From JAEYFP01 sp964566545 (GTDB lineage Bacteria > Bacillota > Clostridia > Lachnospirales > Lachnospiraceae): a DNA stretch of 64,000 nucleotides. The notes under the pieces are model-generated. The model did no database searches. It had not been told where the DNA came from and saw only the letters and a list, made by a program, of their open reading frames with translations. Positions within the stretch are counted from its first letter, which is position 1; each line of letters begins with the position of its first letter. Of this stretch, positions 1 to 7,532 are shown piece by piece. Location of the stretch: contig CAZMIX010000001.1 of the NCBI GenBank assembly GCA_964566545.1, positions 1 through 64,000 of the forward strand, given 5' to 3'. A program made the position numbers and the translations under genes.

Positions 1-27
1 ACGAATTTTTCTCAAATTTCTTTCCAT
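1..27 (-). CDS. rpsQ: 30S ribosomal protein S17, N-terminal fragment
   Basis: Only the first nine codons lie in the window (reading MERNLRKIR). The gene continues off the left edge. That start is typical of Firmicute S17, a primary 16S rRNA-binding protein of the small subunit. The ATG complement is at 25-27, preceded by a purine-rich AAGGGAG at a suitable distance. It follows rpmC by 13 nt, the expected order in the S10 operon. Identification rests on nine residues plus position, which together are strong. Confidence 0.85.
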
Positions 28-40
28 TGTCTACTCCCTT

Positions 41-250
41 CTACGCCTCAGCCTTAGCTTTTTCAGTGATGACCGTCTGAATTCTTGCAATGTTCTTTCT
101 TACATCCTTGATCCTGCTTGTATTATCTAACTGATTTGTCGCGTTTTGGAATCTCAAATTGAAAAGTTCTTTCTTAGCGGCCACTAAAGATTCCGCTAAT
201 TCTGCATCTGATTTTTTCTTTAAATCTTCTACATATTTATTCGTTTTCAT
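41..250 (-). CDS. rpmC: 50S ribosomal protein L29
   Basis: This 69-residue protein is the small helical L29, which sits near the peptide exit tunnel of the large subunit. The reading frame is open further upstream, but MKTNKYVEDL at 250 is the normal L29 start and gives the family's usual length. The KELFNLRFQ segment and the basic NTSRIKDVRKNIARI stretch are family hallmarks. The first 14 nt overlap the end of rplP, so the two are probably translationally coupled. It is part of the S10 operon transcript. Confidence 0.95.
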   Translation of the reverse strand: MKTNKYVEDLKKKSDAELAESLVAAKKELFNLRFQNATNQLDNTSRIKDVRKNIARIQTVITEKAKAEA

Positions 251-677
251 TTGATACACCGCCTTCCAAGTCTGCCTTAGAAACAATCTTACATTTACAA
301 GGAAGCTTATGTGTGGCAAGACGCAATGCTTCCTTTGCAGTTTCCTCAGAAACTCCTGCGATTTCAAACATTACACGTCCCGGCTTTACAACAGCTACCC
401 AGTATTCCAGTGATCCTTTACCGGAACCCATACGAGTTTCTGCAGGTTTTGTTGTCACTGGCTTGTCGGGGAAAATTTTAATCCAAACCTGACCGCCACG
501 CTTAATATAACGAGTCATTGCAATACGTGCTGCCTCAATCTGATTTGACTTGATCCAGCATGGTTCTGTGGCAATAATACCGTATTCACCGTAGGCAAGA
601 GTGTTGCCTCTTAAAGCTTTCCCCTTCATGCTGCCACGAAACTGCTTACGACGTTTTACTCTTTTTGGCATTAACAT
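237..677 (-). CDS. rplP: 50S ribosomal protein L16
   Basis: L16 (146 residues) helps organise the A site and central protuberance of the 50S subunit. It begins MLMPKRVKRRKQFRG, the standard bacterial start, and carries the GEYGI, PDKPVT and MGSGKG segments of the family. The ATG shares one base with the stop codon of rpsC (TAATG), indicating coupled translation. Its 3' end overlaps rpmC by 14 nt. Length is normal and no irregularity is visible. Confidence 0.96.
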   Translation of the reverse strand: MLMPKRVKRRKQFRGSMKGKALRGNTLAYGEYGIIATEPCWIKSNQIEAARIAMTRYIKRGGQVWIKIFPDKPVTTKPAETRMGSGKGSLEYWVAVVKPGRVMFEIAGVSEETAKEALRLATHKLPCKCKIVSKADLEGGVSNENE

Positions 678-1333
678 TATTTATCGCTCCCTTCCTTTGC
701 TGCCTTCGTTGGAAGTACTTCGCCCTTGTAAATCCATACCTTAATACCTAACTTACCGAATGTGGTATCCGCTTCGGCGAAGCCGTAATCAATATCTGCG
801 CGGAGTGTCTGAAGAGGAATCGTACCTTCACTGTAAAACTCCGTACGAGCCATATCTGCACCGCCCAAACGTCCTGAAACGGATGTCTTGATACCGAGCG
901 CACCTGCCTTTAATGTCCTTGACATTGTGGACTTCATGGCTCTTCTGAAAGAAACACGGTTTTGCAGCTGCTGGGCGATGTTTTCAGCCACCAATTGCGC
1001 CTCCCTGTCCGGTCTCTTAATTTCTTTGATATCTACCACAAGCTTTTTGTTGGTAAGCTTCTGAAGCTCCTTCTTTGTCACTTCAATTTCCTGACCGCCC
1101 TTACCGATGATAACACCCGGCTTTGCGGTAAAAATCAAAACCTTTACTCTGTCAGATGCTCTTTCGATTTCAATCTTGGAAACACCTGCGTTGTATAATT
1201 TCTTCTTAAGGTATGTTCTGATGTTGTAGTCTTCAACTAAGAAATCTGCAAAATCTTTTTCAGCATACCATTTAGAATCCCAATCCTTAATAATACCGAC
1301 TCTAAGGCCGTGAGGATTAACTTTCTGTCCCAT
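677..1333 (-). CDS. rpsC: 30S ribosomal protein S3
   Basis: S3 (218 residues) binds the head of the 30S subunit at the mRNA entry site. It starts MGQKVNPHGLRVGI as in other bacteria and has a KH domain whose RNA-binding loop reads VIIGKGG. The C-terminal half contains SGRLGGADMARTE and the IPLQTLRADIDYG signature. The ATG follows an AAGGAGGAG site at 1336-1344. It lies just downstream of the end of rplV, inside the S10 operon. Confidence 0.97.
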   Translation of the reverse strand: MGQKVNPHGLRVGIIKDWDSKWYAEKDFADFLVEDYNIRTYLKKKLYNAGVSKIEIERASDRVKVLIFTAKPGVIIGKGGQEIEVTKKELQKLTNKKLVVDIKEIKRPDREAQLVAENIAQQLQNRVSFRRAMKSTMSRTLKAGALGIKTSVSGRLGGADMARTEFYSEGTIPLQTLRADIDYGFAEADTTFGKLGIKVWIYKGEVLPTKAAKEGSDK

Positions 1334-1344
1334 TCTGCTCCTCC

Positions 1345-1574
1345 TTATCTTTCATCAAGCACAANNNNNNNNNNNNNNNNNNNNNNNNNNNNNNNNNNNN
1401 NNNNNNNNNNNNNNNNNNNNNNNNNNNNNNNNNNNNNNNNNNNNNNNNNNNNNNNNNNNNNNNNAAACATGCTTTCTGAACAGATACTCTAGCATAAGAT
1501 AGCTTTGCCGATGGTCTTGTATCCTTGTTCGCATTTCTCTCTCTCTTAATCTGGGATCTATGTCCTTTTGCCAT
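1345..1574 (-). CDS. rplV: 50S ribosomal protein L22, interrupted by scaffold gap
   Basis: The first 36 codons (1465-1574) read as L22 (MAKGHRSQIKRERNANKDTR...VQKAC). The last residues (V-L-D-E-R-stop, with TAA at 1345-1347) are visible on the other side of 100 Ns. L22 lines the nascent-peptide tunnel. Only 130 real bases are present. A normal L22 of about 128-129 residues needs 387-390 nt, so roughly 257-260 nt are missing. The missing length must also be 2 modulo 3 to join the frames, whereas 100 Ns would not keep frame. The gene is probably intact in the organism and broken only in the assembly. Confidence 0.9.
1365..1464. other. Assembly gap (100 Ns)
   Basis: Exactly 100 consecutive Ns, the usual placeholder for a scaffold join of unknown size. 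It lies inside rplV. Any sequence across it is unknown, and coordinates to its right are probably shifted relative to the real chromosome by roughly 160 bases. Confidence 0.99.
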
Positions 1575-1603
1575 GGATGAAACCTCCTTTCAAACTATCT
1601 TGA

Positions 1604-1885
1604 TTATCTAACCTTAGACTTCTTTTCATCTTTTCCGTGGCCCCTGTAAGTTCTCGTAGCAACGAATTCGCCAAGCTTATGACCAACCATATCTTCCGTA
1701 ACATATACAGGTACATGCTTTCTTCCGTCGTGAACTGCGATCGTATGTCCGACAAATGACGGGAAAATCGTAGAACGGCGAGACCAAGTCTTAATTACCT
1801 GCTTACTGTTTTCTGCATTCATTGCATCAACTTTTTTCAGTAAACTCGCATCAGCGAATGGACCTTTTTTAAGCGATCTTGACAT
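1604..1885 (-). CDS. rpsS: 30S ribosomal protein S19
   Basis: S19 (93 residues) forms a complex with S13 in the head of the small subunit. The start MSRSLKKGPFADASLLKK and the core IKTWSRRSTIFPSFVGHTIAVHDG are diagnostic, as is GEFVATRTYRGH near the C terminus. The ATG follows an AGGAGG-type site. It sits between rplB and rplV as expected. Length is normal. Confidence 0.97.
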   Translation of the reverse strand: MSRSLKKGPFADASLLKKVDAMNAENSKQVIKTWSRRSTIFPSFVGHTIAVHDGRKHVPVYVTEDMVGHKLGEFVATRTYRGHGKDEKKSKVR

Positions 1886-1914
1886 TTCATTTCCTCCTAT
1901 TATCTATCAACCAC

Positions 1915-2757
1915 TTACTTGATTGTCTTTCCATCTCTGCGTCTTACAATCAGCTTGTTGGATTTCTTGTTCCTCTTTCTTGTCTTCAAACCAAGCGCGG
2001 GCTTGCCCCAAGGTGTGGAAGGACCCGGACGGCCAATGCCTGTCTTGCCTTCACCACCGCCGTGCGGATGGTCATTCGGGTTCATAACGGAACCACGAAC
2101 AGTAGGTCGGAAGCCCATATGGCGCTTACGTCCTGCTTTACCGATGTTGATCAGGTTGTGATCTCCGTTTCCGACGACACCGATAGATGCTCTGGCCTCA
2201 ATCGGAACCATTCTCATTTCGCCTGAAGGAAGCCTCAGCGTTGCGTACTTGCCTTCCTTTGCCATAAGCTGTGCGCTATTTCCTGCGGAACGTACCATTT
2301 GGCCGCCCTTGCCCGGATACAACTCAATGTTGTGTACCTGTGTACCAACAGGAATTTTTGAAAGCGGCAGACAGTTACCAATTCTAATTTCTGCTTCAGG
2401 ACCGTTCATGATCTTCATGCCGTCCGTCAGACCTTCCGGTGCAATGATATAAGCCTTCTCACCATCCGCATAGCAGATCAGAGCAATGTTTGCCGTTCTG
2501 TTCGGATCGTACTCGATGCCAATTACCGTTGCCGGAATTCCGTCTTTCCTTCTCTTGAAATCAATAGCTCTATATTTCCTTCTGCTTCCGCCTCCGCGGT
2601 GTCTTACCGTAATCTTACCCTGATTGTTACGACCCGCATTTTTCTTAAGAGAAGTACAGAGCGACTTCTCCGGCGTCGTCTTCGTAATTTCCGCGAAGTC
2701 AGAGCCTGTCATCTGTCTTCTGGAAGGGGTATATGGGTTATATGTTTTAATTCCCAT
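1915..2757 (-). CDS. rplB: 50S ribosomal protein L2
   Basis: L2 (280 residues) is a 23S rRNA-binding protein close to the peptidyl transferase centre. The family signature HPHGGGEGKTGIGRPGPS is intact, including the histidine often linked to activity. The basic C terminus (TRKRNKKSNKLIVRRR) is typical. The gene is preceded by AAAAGGAGATACAAAG. The 391-nt stretch before it, back to the end of rplW, is far longer than usual and filled with repeats (see 2814-3130), so its translation cannot be tightly coupled to rplW. Confidence 0.97.
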   Translation of the reverse strand: MGIKTYNPYTPSRRQMTGSDFAEITKTTPEKSLCTSLKKNAGRNNQGKITVRHRGGGSRRKYRAIDFKRRKDGIPATVIGIEYDPNRTANIALICYADGEKAYIIAPEGLTDGMKIMNGPEAEIRIGNCLPLSKIPVGTQVHNIELYPGKGGQMVRSAGNSAQLMAKEGKYATLRLPSGEMRMVPIEARASIGVVGNGDHNLINIGKAGRKRHMGFRPTVRGSVMNPNDHPHGGGEGKTGIGRPGPSTPWGKPALGLKTRKRNKKSNKLIVRRRDGKTIK

Positions 2758-2813
2758 CTTTGTATCTCCTTTTCTAATCTAATTTATTATCACGCTTTTT
2801 TGCGTATGCTTTG

Positions 2814-3130
2814 AGGACTTAGCGATGCTTTGAGCACTTGGCGAGGTGTTTTCAAGCCTAGTGCGAAAGCACACCCGGACACTTAGCGAGGTTCTTTCGA
2901 GCTTAGTGAAGCGTGGTGTTTCCTTTCGAGCTTAGTGCGAAAGCACACCCGGACACTTAGCGACGCATTGAGCACTTAGTGAGGTTTTCTCGAACTTAGT
3001 GCGAAAGTGGTTACCGAGACTTGGCGAAGTATTTCTGAGCCTTAGTCGAGCGTAACTTCCTTGAAGCTTAGTGAAACGTGGTGTTTCCTTCTGAGCCTTA
3101 GTCGAGTGTAACATCTTTGAGCCTCGCAGG
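2814..3130. repeat. Quasi-periodic intergenic repeat array between rplW and rplB
   Basis: The sequence CYTRGYSRA (for example cttagtgcga, acttagcgag, ccttagtcga) recurs about 13 times between 2814 and 3106, spaced about 19-30 bp. Longer exact copies are visible: a 31-bp stretch at 2859-2889 and 2933-2963, a 26-bp stretch with one mismatch at 2900-2925 and 3065-3090, and a near copy at 3033-3056 and 3089-3112. Two units contain GTGC-GAAA-GCAC, a small hairpin. No credible protein is encoded. The array is inside the S10 operon transcript. It is not CRISPR, because units are variable and have no constant spacer length. Confidence 0.85.
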
Positions 3131-3148
3131 CCGTAGCCTTCCCTCTGC

Positions 3149-3448
3149 TTATAATCCCGTAAAGATCTCGATTTCCTTGCTGTCTGCCGTCAACTGAACG
3201 ATCGCCTTCTTCACCTTCGGAGTCTTTCCGCTGGTGGCGCCCCGTCTTCTGGTCTTTCCGTCAAGGTTCATCGTGTTAACACTTTTCACCTTTGCGCCGG
3301 CGAACATCTTTTCAACAGCTTCCTTGATCTGGGTCTTATTTGCTTCTGTGTGTACAAGGAACGTGTACTTCTTGTCTCCCATTCCCGCCATACTTTTCTC
3401 AGTAATAACCGGTTTGAGGATTACATCATAATATTGAATATTTGCCAT
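3149..3448 (-). CDS. rplW: 50S ribosomal protein L23
   Basis: L23 (99 residues) sits at the tunnel exit and docks trigger factor and SRP. It shows VILKPVITEKS near the start, FLVHTEANKTQIKEAVEKMF in the middle, and the basic GKTRRRGATSGKTPKVKKAIV loop. The ATG shares one base with the rplD stop codon (TAATG), so translation is probably coupled. Downstream lies the unusual repeat array rather than rplB. Confidence 0.96.
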   Translation of the reverse strand: MANIQYYDVILKPVITEKSMAGMGDKKYTFLVHTEANKTQIKEAVEKMFAGAKVKSVNTMNLDGKTRRRGATSGKTPKVKKAIVQLTADSKEIEIFTGL

Positions 3449-4068
3449 TATGCATACACCTCCTCAATCTTCGCTACAGCACCCTTTGTCGCAATAACCG
3501 TGCTGTATTTCATGATGTCATATACATTAATCGTATTTGTGGAAGCCGTGATCACGTTCGGAATGTTTCTTGCTGAAAGGATTACATTCTTGTCATCCTC
3601 CTCCAAAACAACGATTGCCTTTGCTACCTTTAAGTTATTAAGCACTTCCATGAACTTCTTTGTCTTAATTTCATCCAGCTTTAACTCATCCAGTACAAGG
3701 AACTTGTTCTCCAGTACTCTGGAAGTAAGCGCAGACTTAAGAGCCAGCTTCTTTTCCTTCTTGTTGAGCTTGAAGGAATAATCTCTCGGAACCGGCGCAA
3801 ATACGACGCCGCCGCCCTTCCATTGAGGAGATCTTGTCGAGCCTTGTCTTGCATGACCGGTTCCCTTTTGTCTCCAAGGTTTTCTTCCACCGCCGGAAAC
3901 TTCTGAACGAGTCTTTGCTTTCTGTGTTCCCTGACGATTATTTGCAAGCTGCTGAACAACCGCCATGTGTACAAGGTGCTCATTGACCTTGACACCAAAT
4001 ACTGCATCATTCAAATCCATCTTGCCAACTTCTTTGCCTTCCATATTGTAAACAGATACGTTTGCCAT
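3448..4068 (-). CDS. rplD: 50S ribosomal protein L4
   Basis: L4 (206 residues) binds 23S rRNA and extends a loop into the exit tunnel. In some bacteria it is also the autogenous repressor of the S10 operon. The frame is open upstream to 4089, but MANVSVYNMEGKEVG at 4068 is the family start and has AAAGGAGG about 9 nt before it. The loop segment KTRSEVSGGGRKPWRQKGTG followed by HARQGSTRSP is diagnostic. The possible L4-binding site would be the structured leader at 5196-5359. Confidence 0.96.
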   Translation of the reverse strand: MANVSVYNMEGKEVGKMDLNDAVFGVKVNEHLVHMAVVQQLANNRQGTQKAKTRSEVSGGGRKPWRQKGTGHARQGSTRSPQWKGGGVVFAPVPRDYSFKLNKKEKKLALKSALTSRVLENKFLVLDELKLDEIKTKKFMEVLNNLKVAKAIVVLEEDDKNVILSARNIPNVITASTNTINVYDIMKYSTVIATKGAVAKIEEVYA

Positions 4069-4096
4069 CTGTGTGTTCCTCCTTTCCATATAAAAG

Positions 4097-4780
4097 CTAA
4101 ATATTAGCCTTTACAGTTTCTTTTATAGTCACTAAAGATTTCTTAGGTCCCGGTACCGCACCCTTTACGAGAAGCAGATTCTTTTCCACATCCACTCTCA
4201 CTATTTCAAGGTTCTGGATCGTGATCCTCTTGGAACCCATATGTCCTGGCATCTTCTTGCCCTTGAACACACGGCTCGGGCTTGAACAAGCACCGTTGGA
4301 ACCTGCGTGGCGGTGGAACTTGGAGCCATGCTTCATTGGGCCTCTGGACTGTCCGTGCCTCTTGATTGCACCCTGGAAACCTTTACCCTTTGAAATTGCT
4401 GTCGCATCGACCTTGTCGCCAGCTTCGAAAATGTCGGCCTTGATTTCCTGTTTAATTGCATATTCCTCGGAGTTGTCAAATTTAAACTCTCTGACAAATC
4501 TCTTGGAGCCTGTACCGGCTTTATCAAAGTGACCTTTCTGCGCCTTATTGACACCATGTCTATGAACGATTTCTTTCTTTCCTGATTTGTCCTTGTTGAT
4601 AATCTTGTCCTTCTTGTCAACAAAGCCAACCTGCACTGCGCTGTATCCGTCGTTCTCAACGGTTTTGATCTGTGTTACAACACAAGGTCCAGCCTGCAAT
4701 ACAGTAACCGGAATCAACGCGCCGTCTTCATTGAAAATTTGCGTCATTCCGACTTTTGTCGCTAAAATTGCCTTCTTCAT
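4097..4780 (-). CDS. rplC: 50S ribosomal protein L3
   Basis: L3 (227 residues) is an early 50S assembly protein whose loops reach the peptidyl transferase centre. It starts MKKAILATKVGMTQIFNEDG and carries the signature KGKGFQGAIKRHGQSRGP followed by HGSKFHRHAGS. An internal run of about 40 extra residues (KDKIINKDKSGKKEIVHRHG) is the lysine-rich insertion common in clostridial L3. It lies 57 nt downstream of rpsJ and 28 nt upstream of rplD. Confidence 0.96.
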   Translation of the reverse strand: MKKAILATKVGMTQIFNEDGALIPVTVLQAGPCVVTQIKTVENDGYSAVQVGFVDKKDKIINKDKSGKKEIVHRHGVNKAQKGHFDKAGTGSKRFVREFKFDNSEEYAIKQEIKADIFEAGDKVDATAISKGKGFQGAIKRHGQSRGPMKHGSKFHRHAGSNGACSSPSRVFKGKKMPGHMGSKRITIQNLEIVRVDVEKNLLLVKGAVPGPKKSLVTIKETVKANI

Positions 4781-4837
4781 TTTTACCTCCTGTTTTCGCT
4801 ACAGCGGAACGCGAATGCGTTCATACTAGTAGGGGTC

Positions 4838-5155
4838 TTATTTGTTTTTCATTTTGATATCGATGTAAACACCGGCCGGCATTTCCAGTCTTGACAGTGA
4901 ATCAACCGTCTTCTGGGTCGGTGTAATGATATCGATGAGCCTCTTATGAGTCCTCTGCTCGAACTGTTCTCTGGAATCCTTATACTTGTGAACCGCTCTT
5001 AAGATCGTAACAACTTCCTTTTTCGTAGGAAGGGGTACGGGTCCGCTCACCTGAGATCCGTTTTTCTTAACAGTTTCGATGATTTTTTTTGCTGATGCAT
5101 CCACTAATTGATGATCATAGGCCTTCAATGTGATTCTCATTACCTGATTTGCCAT
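4838..5155 (-). CDS. rpsJ: 30S ribosomal protein S10
   Basis: S10 (105 residues) is a 30S head protein that also acts as NusE in transcription antitermination. The segments MRITLKAYDHQLVDASAKKI, VSGPVPLPTKKE and the HKRLIDIITPT signature identify it. It is the first gene of the operon. An AAGGAGG site lies about 10 nt before the ATG. About 240 nt of leader separate it from the promoter at 5401-5429. Confidence 0.97.
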   Translation of the reverse strand: MANQVMRITLKAYDHQLVDASAKKIIETVKKNGSQVSGPVPLPTKKEVVTILRAVHKYKDSREQFEQRTHKRLIDIITPTQKTVDSLSRLEMPAGVYIDIKMKNK

Positions 5156-5195
5156 AAAAAAAGTCGCCTCCTTTTCGCACTTTTAGATCTAAGTA

Positions 5196-5359
5196 CGACA
5201 AGCGGTGACTGTACACTCTCCCGTGTGTGTCGTAAAATTTCTCATTTTACATTCCTACACGTCGTTTCTGTCATTTGACAGACTTATGAATTCGTACAGT
5301 GACTTGTCGCCAGTTTCCTAACATGACATTCGCTCCACGGAAAACCTGGGATCGCCCAG
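5196..5359 (-). promoter_or_regulatory. Structured 5' leader of the S10 operon
   Basis: Inverted repeats nest within this untranslated stretch. An outer stem pairs 5196-5202 and 5208-5214 with 5303-5309 and 5294-5300. Inside it lie one hairpin 5232-5238/5244-5250 (GTAAAAT...ATTTTAC) closed by a 5-bp stem 5222-5226/5257-5261, and a second hairpin 5267-5272/5277-5282 (TCTGTC...GACAGA). Near the start of the RNA is CTGGG-ATCG-CCCAG (5346-5359). The layout is a multibranched leader. Ribosomal operons often use such leaders for feedback by one of their own proteins, and L4 or another product is a candidate here. The fold is read by eye; function is inferred. Confidence 0.6.
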
Positions 5360-5400
5360 CAACCTCACGCTTCTACGCTATCAATGTCACAGCAAAATTT

Positions 5401-5429
5401 AGTATACACGACAAATCGCCATATTTCAA
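5401..5429 (-). promoter_or_regulatory. Sigma-A promoter of the S10 operon
   Basis: On the minus strand TTGAAA (5424-5429) is followed by a 17-nt spacer and TATACT (5401-5406), close to consensus. Transcription would begin near 5394 and run into the structured leader and rpsJ. No other comparable promoter is seen upstream of rpsJ. Confidence 0.75.
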
Positions 5430-5526
5430 GTAAAATTTAAAGCAAATTGTATTTTTTTGAAAACATTTTTTGTCCTTGCGGTGCATGAAATGTATTTCTA
5501 CTATATATAGTGGGTCTAAGCTCACA

Positions 5527-6408
5527 TTATTTCAGGTTAAGCAAAACAATCGCGGCAAGCACAAGCAAGACACCAATTGTTCCGACAGCAGTCATATGTT
5601 CGCCGAATACAAGGATGCCAAGCAGCGTCGCGACAATTGGTTCGATCGAGGCCATGATCGAAGCCTTCCCATTTTCCACACGGGAAAGTCCGAGTGTATA
5701 GAGAATATAGGGAAACACGGTCGCGATCAGGGCAATCCCAAATACAAGCAGAAGATCCCGCCCCGTGTTTCCGTTTACAAGCTTTGCCACAGTCTCCCGC
5801 ACCGGAATCAAAAAGAGCGTACCGACAGCCGCAAATAAAAAGGTATAGAAGCTGATCGTAAAGGACTCATAGTCGCGTTCAATCGCATAGCGGCTAAAAA
5901 TGCTGTATAGCGCATAGCCAATTCCAGAACCGAGTCCAATCAAAATCCCAGTCGGAGAAATTGTCAGACCTTCACCACCGATAATACCGGTCACAAATAC
6001 ACAGCCAAGAAATGCCAGAAGCATCGCACCGATTTTTTTCACGCTGACCTTTTCTTTAAACAGCAGCGATGACAACAACACCACAATAATCGGAGCCGTA
6101 TATAAAAGGATTGCAGCGACCGACATTGACGTCATCACAATTGTTTGAAAATAACAAAAGTTAAAGAAGGTAAGACTAAAGACACCGGTTCCAATAAAGC
6201 ACCAGCAGTCCCGCAGACGGATTCGGAACAGCTTCTTATTATATAGAAGAATCACGATCCCCATAAGCAGCAGTGCTGCCAGTACGCGAAGCGCTACGAT
6301 CTCCATTGAGGAAAATTCATCTGCCGAAAGTCCTCGCACGAACAGTCCCATCGTCCCCCACAGAATTCCCGCCAATATGATGCCGCCACTTGCTGCCTTT
6401 GTACTCAT
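5527..6408 (-). CDS. EamA/DMT-superfamily transporter
   Basis: A 293-residue protein with ten predicted hydrophobic segments arranged as two EamA repeats (about residues 5-140 and 150-293). The first begins GGIILAGILWGTMGLFVRG; the second includes GLGSGIGYALYSIFSRYA and the conserved IASIEPIVATLLGILVFGE-type segment near residue 260. Family members export or import amino acids, drugs or nucleotide metabolites, and the substrate here cannot be told. It is monocistronic and divergent from the methyltransferase gene at 6582, with its own promoter at 6473-6502. Confidence 0.85.
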   Translation of the reverse strand: MSTKAASGGIILAGILWGTMGLFVRGLSADEFSSMEIVALRVLAALLLMGIVILLYNKKLFRIRLRDCWCFIGTGVFSLTFFNFCYFQTIVMTSMSVAAILLYTAPIIVVLLSSLLFKEKVSVKKIGAMLLAFLGCVFVTGIIGGEGLTISPTGILIGLGSGIGYALYSIFSRYAIERDYESFTISFYTFLFAAVGTLFLIPVRETVAKLVNGNTGRDLLLVFGIALIATVFPYILYTLGLSRVENGKASIMASIEPIVATLLGILVFGEHMTAVGTIGVLLVLAAIVLLNLK

Positions 6409-6472
6409 CCTTCACTCCCGTTTCCTGAATCCCATTTGCAAAGGGCATAAACGCCTTTTCGACATACGGGTA

Positions 6473-6502
6473 ATTATAATATGAAGAAATACGTTCCGTC
6501 AA
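6473..6502 (-). promoter_or_regulatory. Promoter of the DMT transporter gene
   Basis: On the minus strand TTGACG (6497-6502) and TATAAT (6473-6478) are separated by 18 nt. It is back-to-back with the promoter at 6509-6537: the two -35 boxes lie only 6 bp apart, so the divergent genes may compete or share control. Confidence 0.6.
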
Positions 6503-6508
6503 TAATAA

Positions 6509-6537
6509 TTGCACACTTTCGCATATTAGTGTATATT
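6509..6537 (+). promoter_or_regulatory. Promoter of the methyltransferase gene at 6582
   Basis: TTGCAC (6509-6514), a 17-nt spacer and TATATT (6532-6537) lie 45-73 nt before the ATG. A TAGGAGG ribosome binding site follows at about 6567. Confidence 0.55.
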
Positions 6538-6581
6538 CTAAATGTGGTTTTCATAAAACCGGTTGATAGGAGGACAACAGC

Positions 6582-7442
6582 ATGTGGATTTCTGATCAGT
6601 GGAAAGATTATGAGGTTTTGGACACGAGCGCAGGCGAAAAGCTCGAACGATGGGGAAGTTATCTATTAGTAAGGCCTGATCCGCAGGTCATTTGGAATAC
6701 AAAAAAAACGAATTCGAAATGGAAATCAATCAACGGACATTATCATAGAAGCACTAAGGGAGGCGGCGAATGGGAATTTTTTGATTTGCCCCAGCAGTGG
6801 AGCATCCGTTACAAGACGCTGACATTTCAGTTAAAGCCGTTCAGCTTCAAACACACCGGCCTATTTCCTGAGCAGGCGGCAAACTGGGATTGGTTTTCCG
6901 AAAAAATTTCCGGCGCAGGACGGCCTGTCAAAGTTTTAAACCTGTTTGCTTATACGGGCGGCGCGACGCTTTCCGCAGCGGCAGCCGGAGCAAACGTCAC
7001 ACATGTTGACGCCTCAAAGGGTATGGTCGCATGGGCGAAGGAAAATGCCAAAAGCAGCGGCCTCGAATCAGCTCCTATCCGCTGGCTTGTGGATGACTGT
7101 GTGAAATTCGCGGAGCGGGAAATCCGTCGCGGCAGCAAATATGACGCCATCATCATGGATCCTCCCTCCTACGGGCGCGGTCCGAAGGGCGAGACATGGA
7201 AAATTGAGGAATCCATCTTCCCTTTTATCGAGCTGTGTACACAGCTTTTATCGGATGATCCGCTATTTTTTTTGATCAACTCCTACACAACCGGGCTACA
7301 ACCTGCCGTGCTCGCTTATATGATGAACACCGCAATCACCGCAAAATTTGGCGGATGCGTGGAAGCCGGCGAAATTGGCCTGCCCGTTAAAGAAAACGGT
7401 CTGATCCTGCCTTGCGGTGCCTCCGGCCGGTATTTTAGATAA
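6582..7442 (+). CDS. Class I SAM-dependent methyltransferase, RlmI/RlmK-like
   Basis: A 286-residue protein with a Rossmann methyltransferase fold from about residue 120. The SAM-binding motif I reads NLFAYTGGATLSAAAAGA, and the acidic VTHVDASKGMVAWAKENA follows. The catalytic motif DPPSYGRGPKGE resembles the COG1092 family of 23S rRNA methyltransferases. It lacks the N-terminal PUA domain and the TCxF-type cysteine motif of RlmI, so the target base and RNA are uncertain. The ATG is preceded by TAGGAGG. It is probably monocistronic. Confidence 0.8.
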   Translation: MWISDQWKDYEVLDTSAGEKLERWGSYLLVRPDPQVIWNTKKTNSKWKSINGHYHRSTKGGGEWEFFDLPQQWSIRYKTLTFQLKPFSFKHTGLFPEQAANWDWFSEKISGAGRPVKVLNLFAYTGGATLSAAAAGANVTHVDASKGMVAWAKENAKSSGLESAPIRWLVDDCVKFAEREIRRGSKYDAIIMDPPSYGRGPKGETWKIEESIFPFIELCTQLLSDDPLFFLINSYTTGLQPAVLAYMMNTAITAKFGGCVEAGEIGLPVKENGLILPCGASGRYFR

Positions 7443-7532
7443 GTTCTATTTATTTCCTGTCAAAGGTTCACGGTGAAGCCTATATCTTCGCTGCCGGAGG
7501 CCGCATAAACACAGGACTGCACAAGCTTCACT

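Noticed and set aside
962..1198. Plus-strand open readings within the ribosomal genes
   Set aside because: They are antisense shadows of conserved ribosomal protein genes without ribosome binding sites.
2932..3114. Open reading frame of 60 codons on the minus strand within the rplW-rplB gap
   Set aside because: It lies wholly in the repeat array, has no ribosome binding site and its sequence is that of the repeats.
2814..3130. CRISPR array
   Set aside because: Repeat units are short and variable, spacing is uneven and there are no unique spacers or cas genes.
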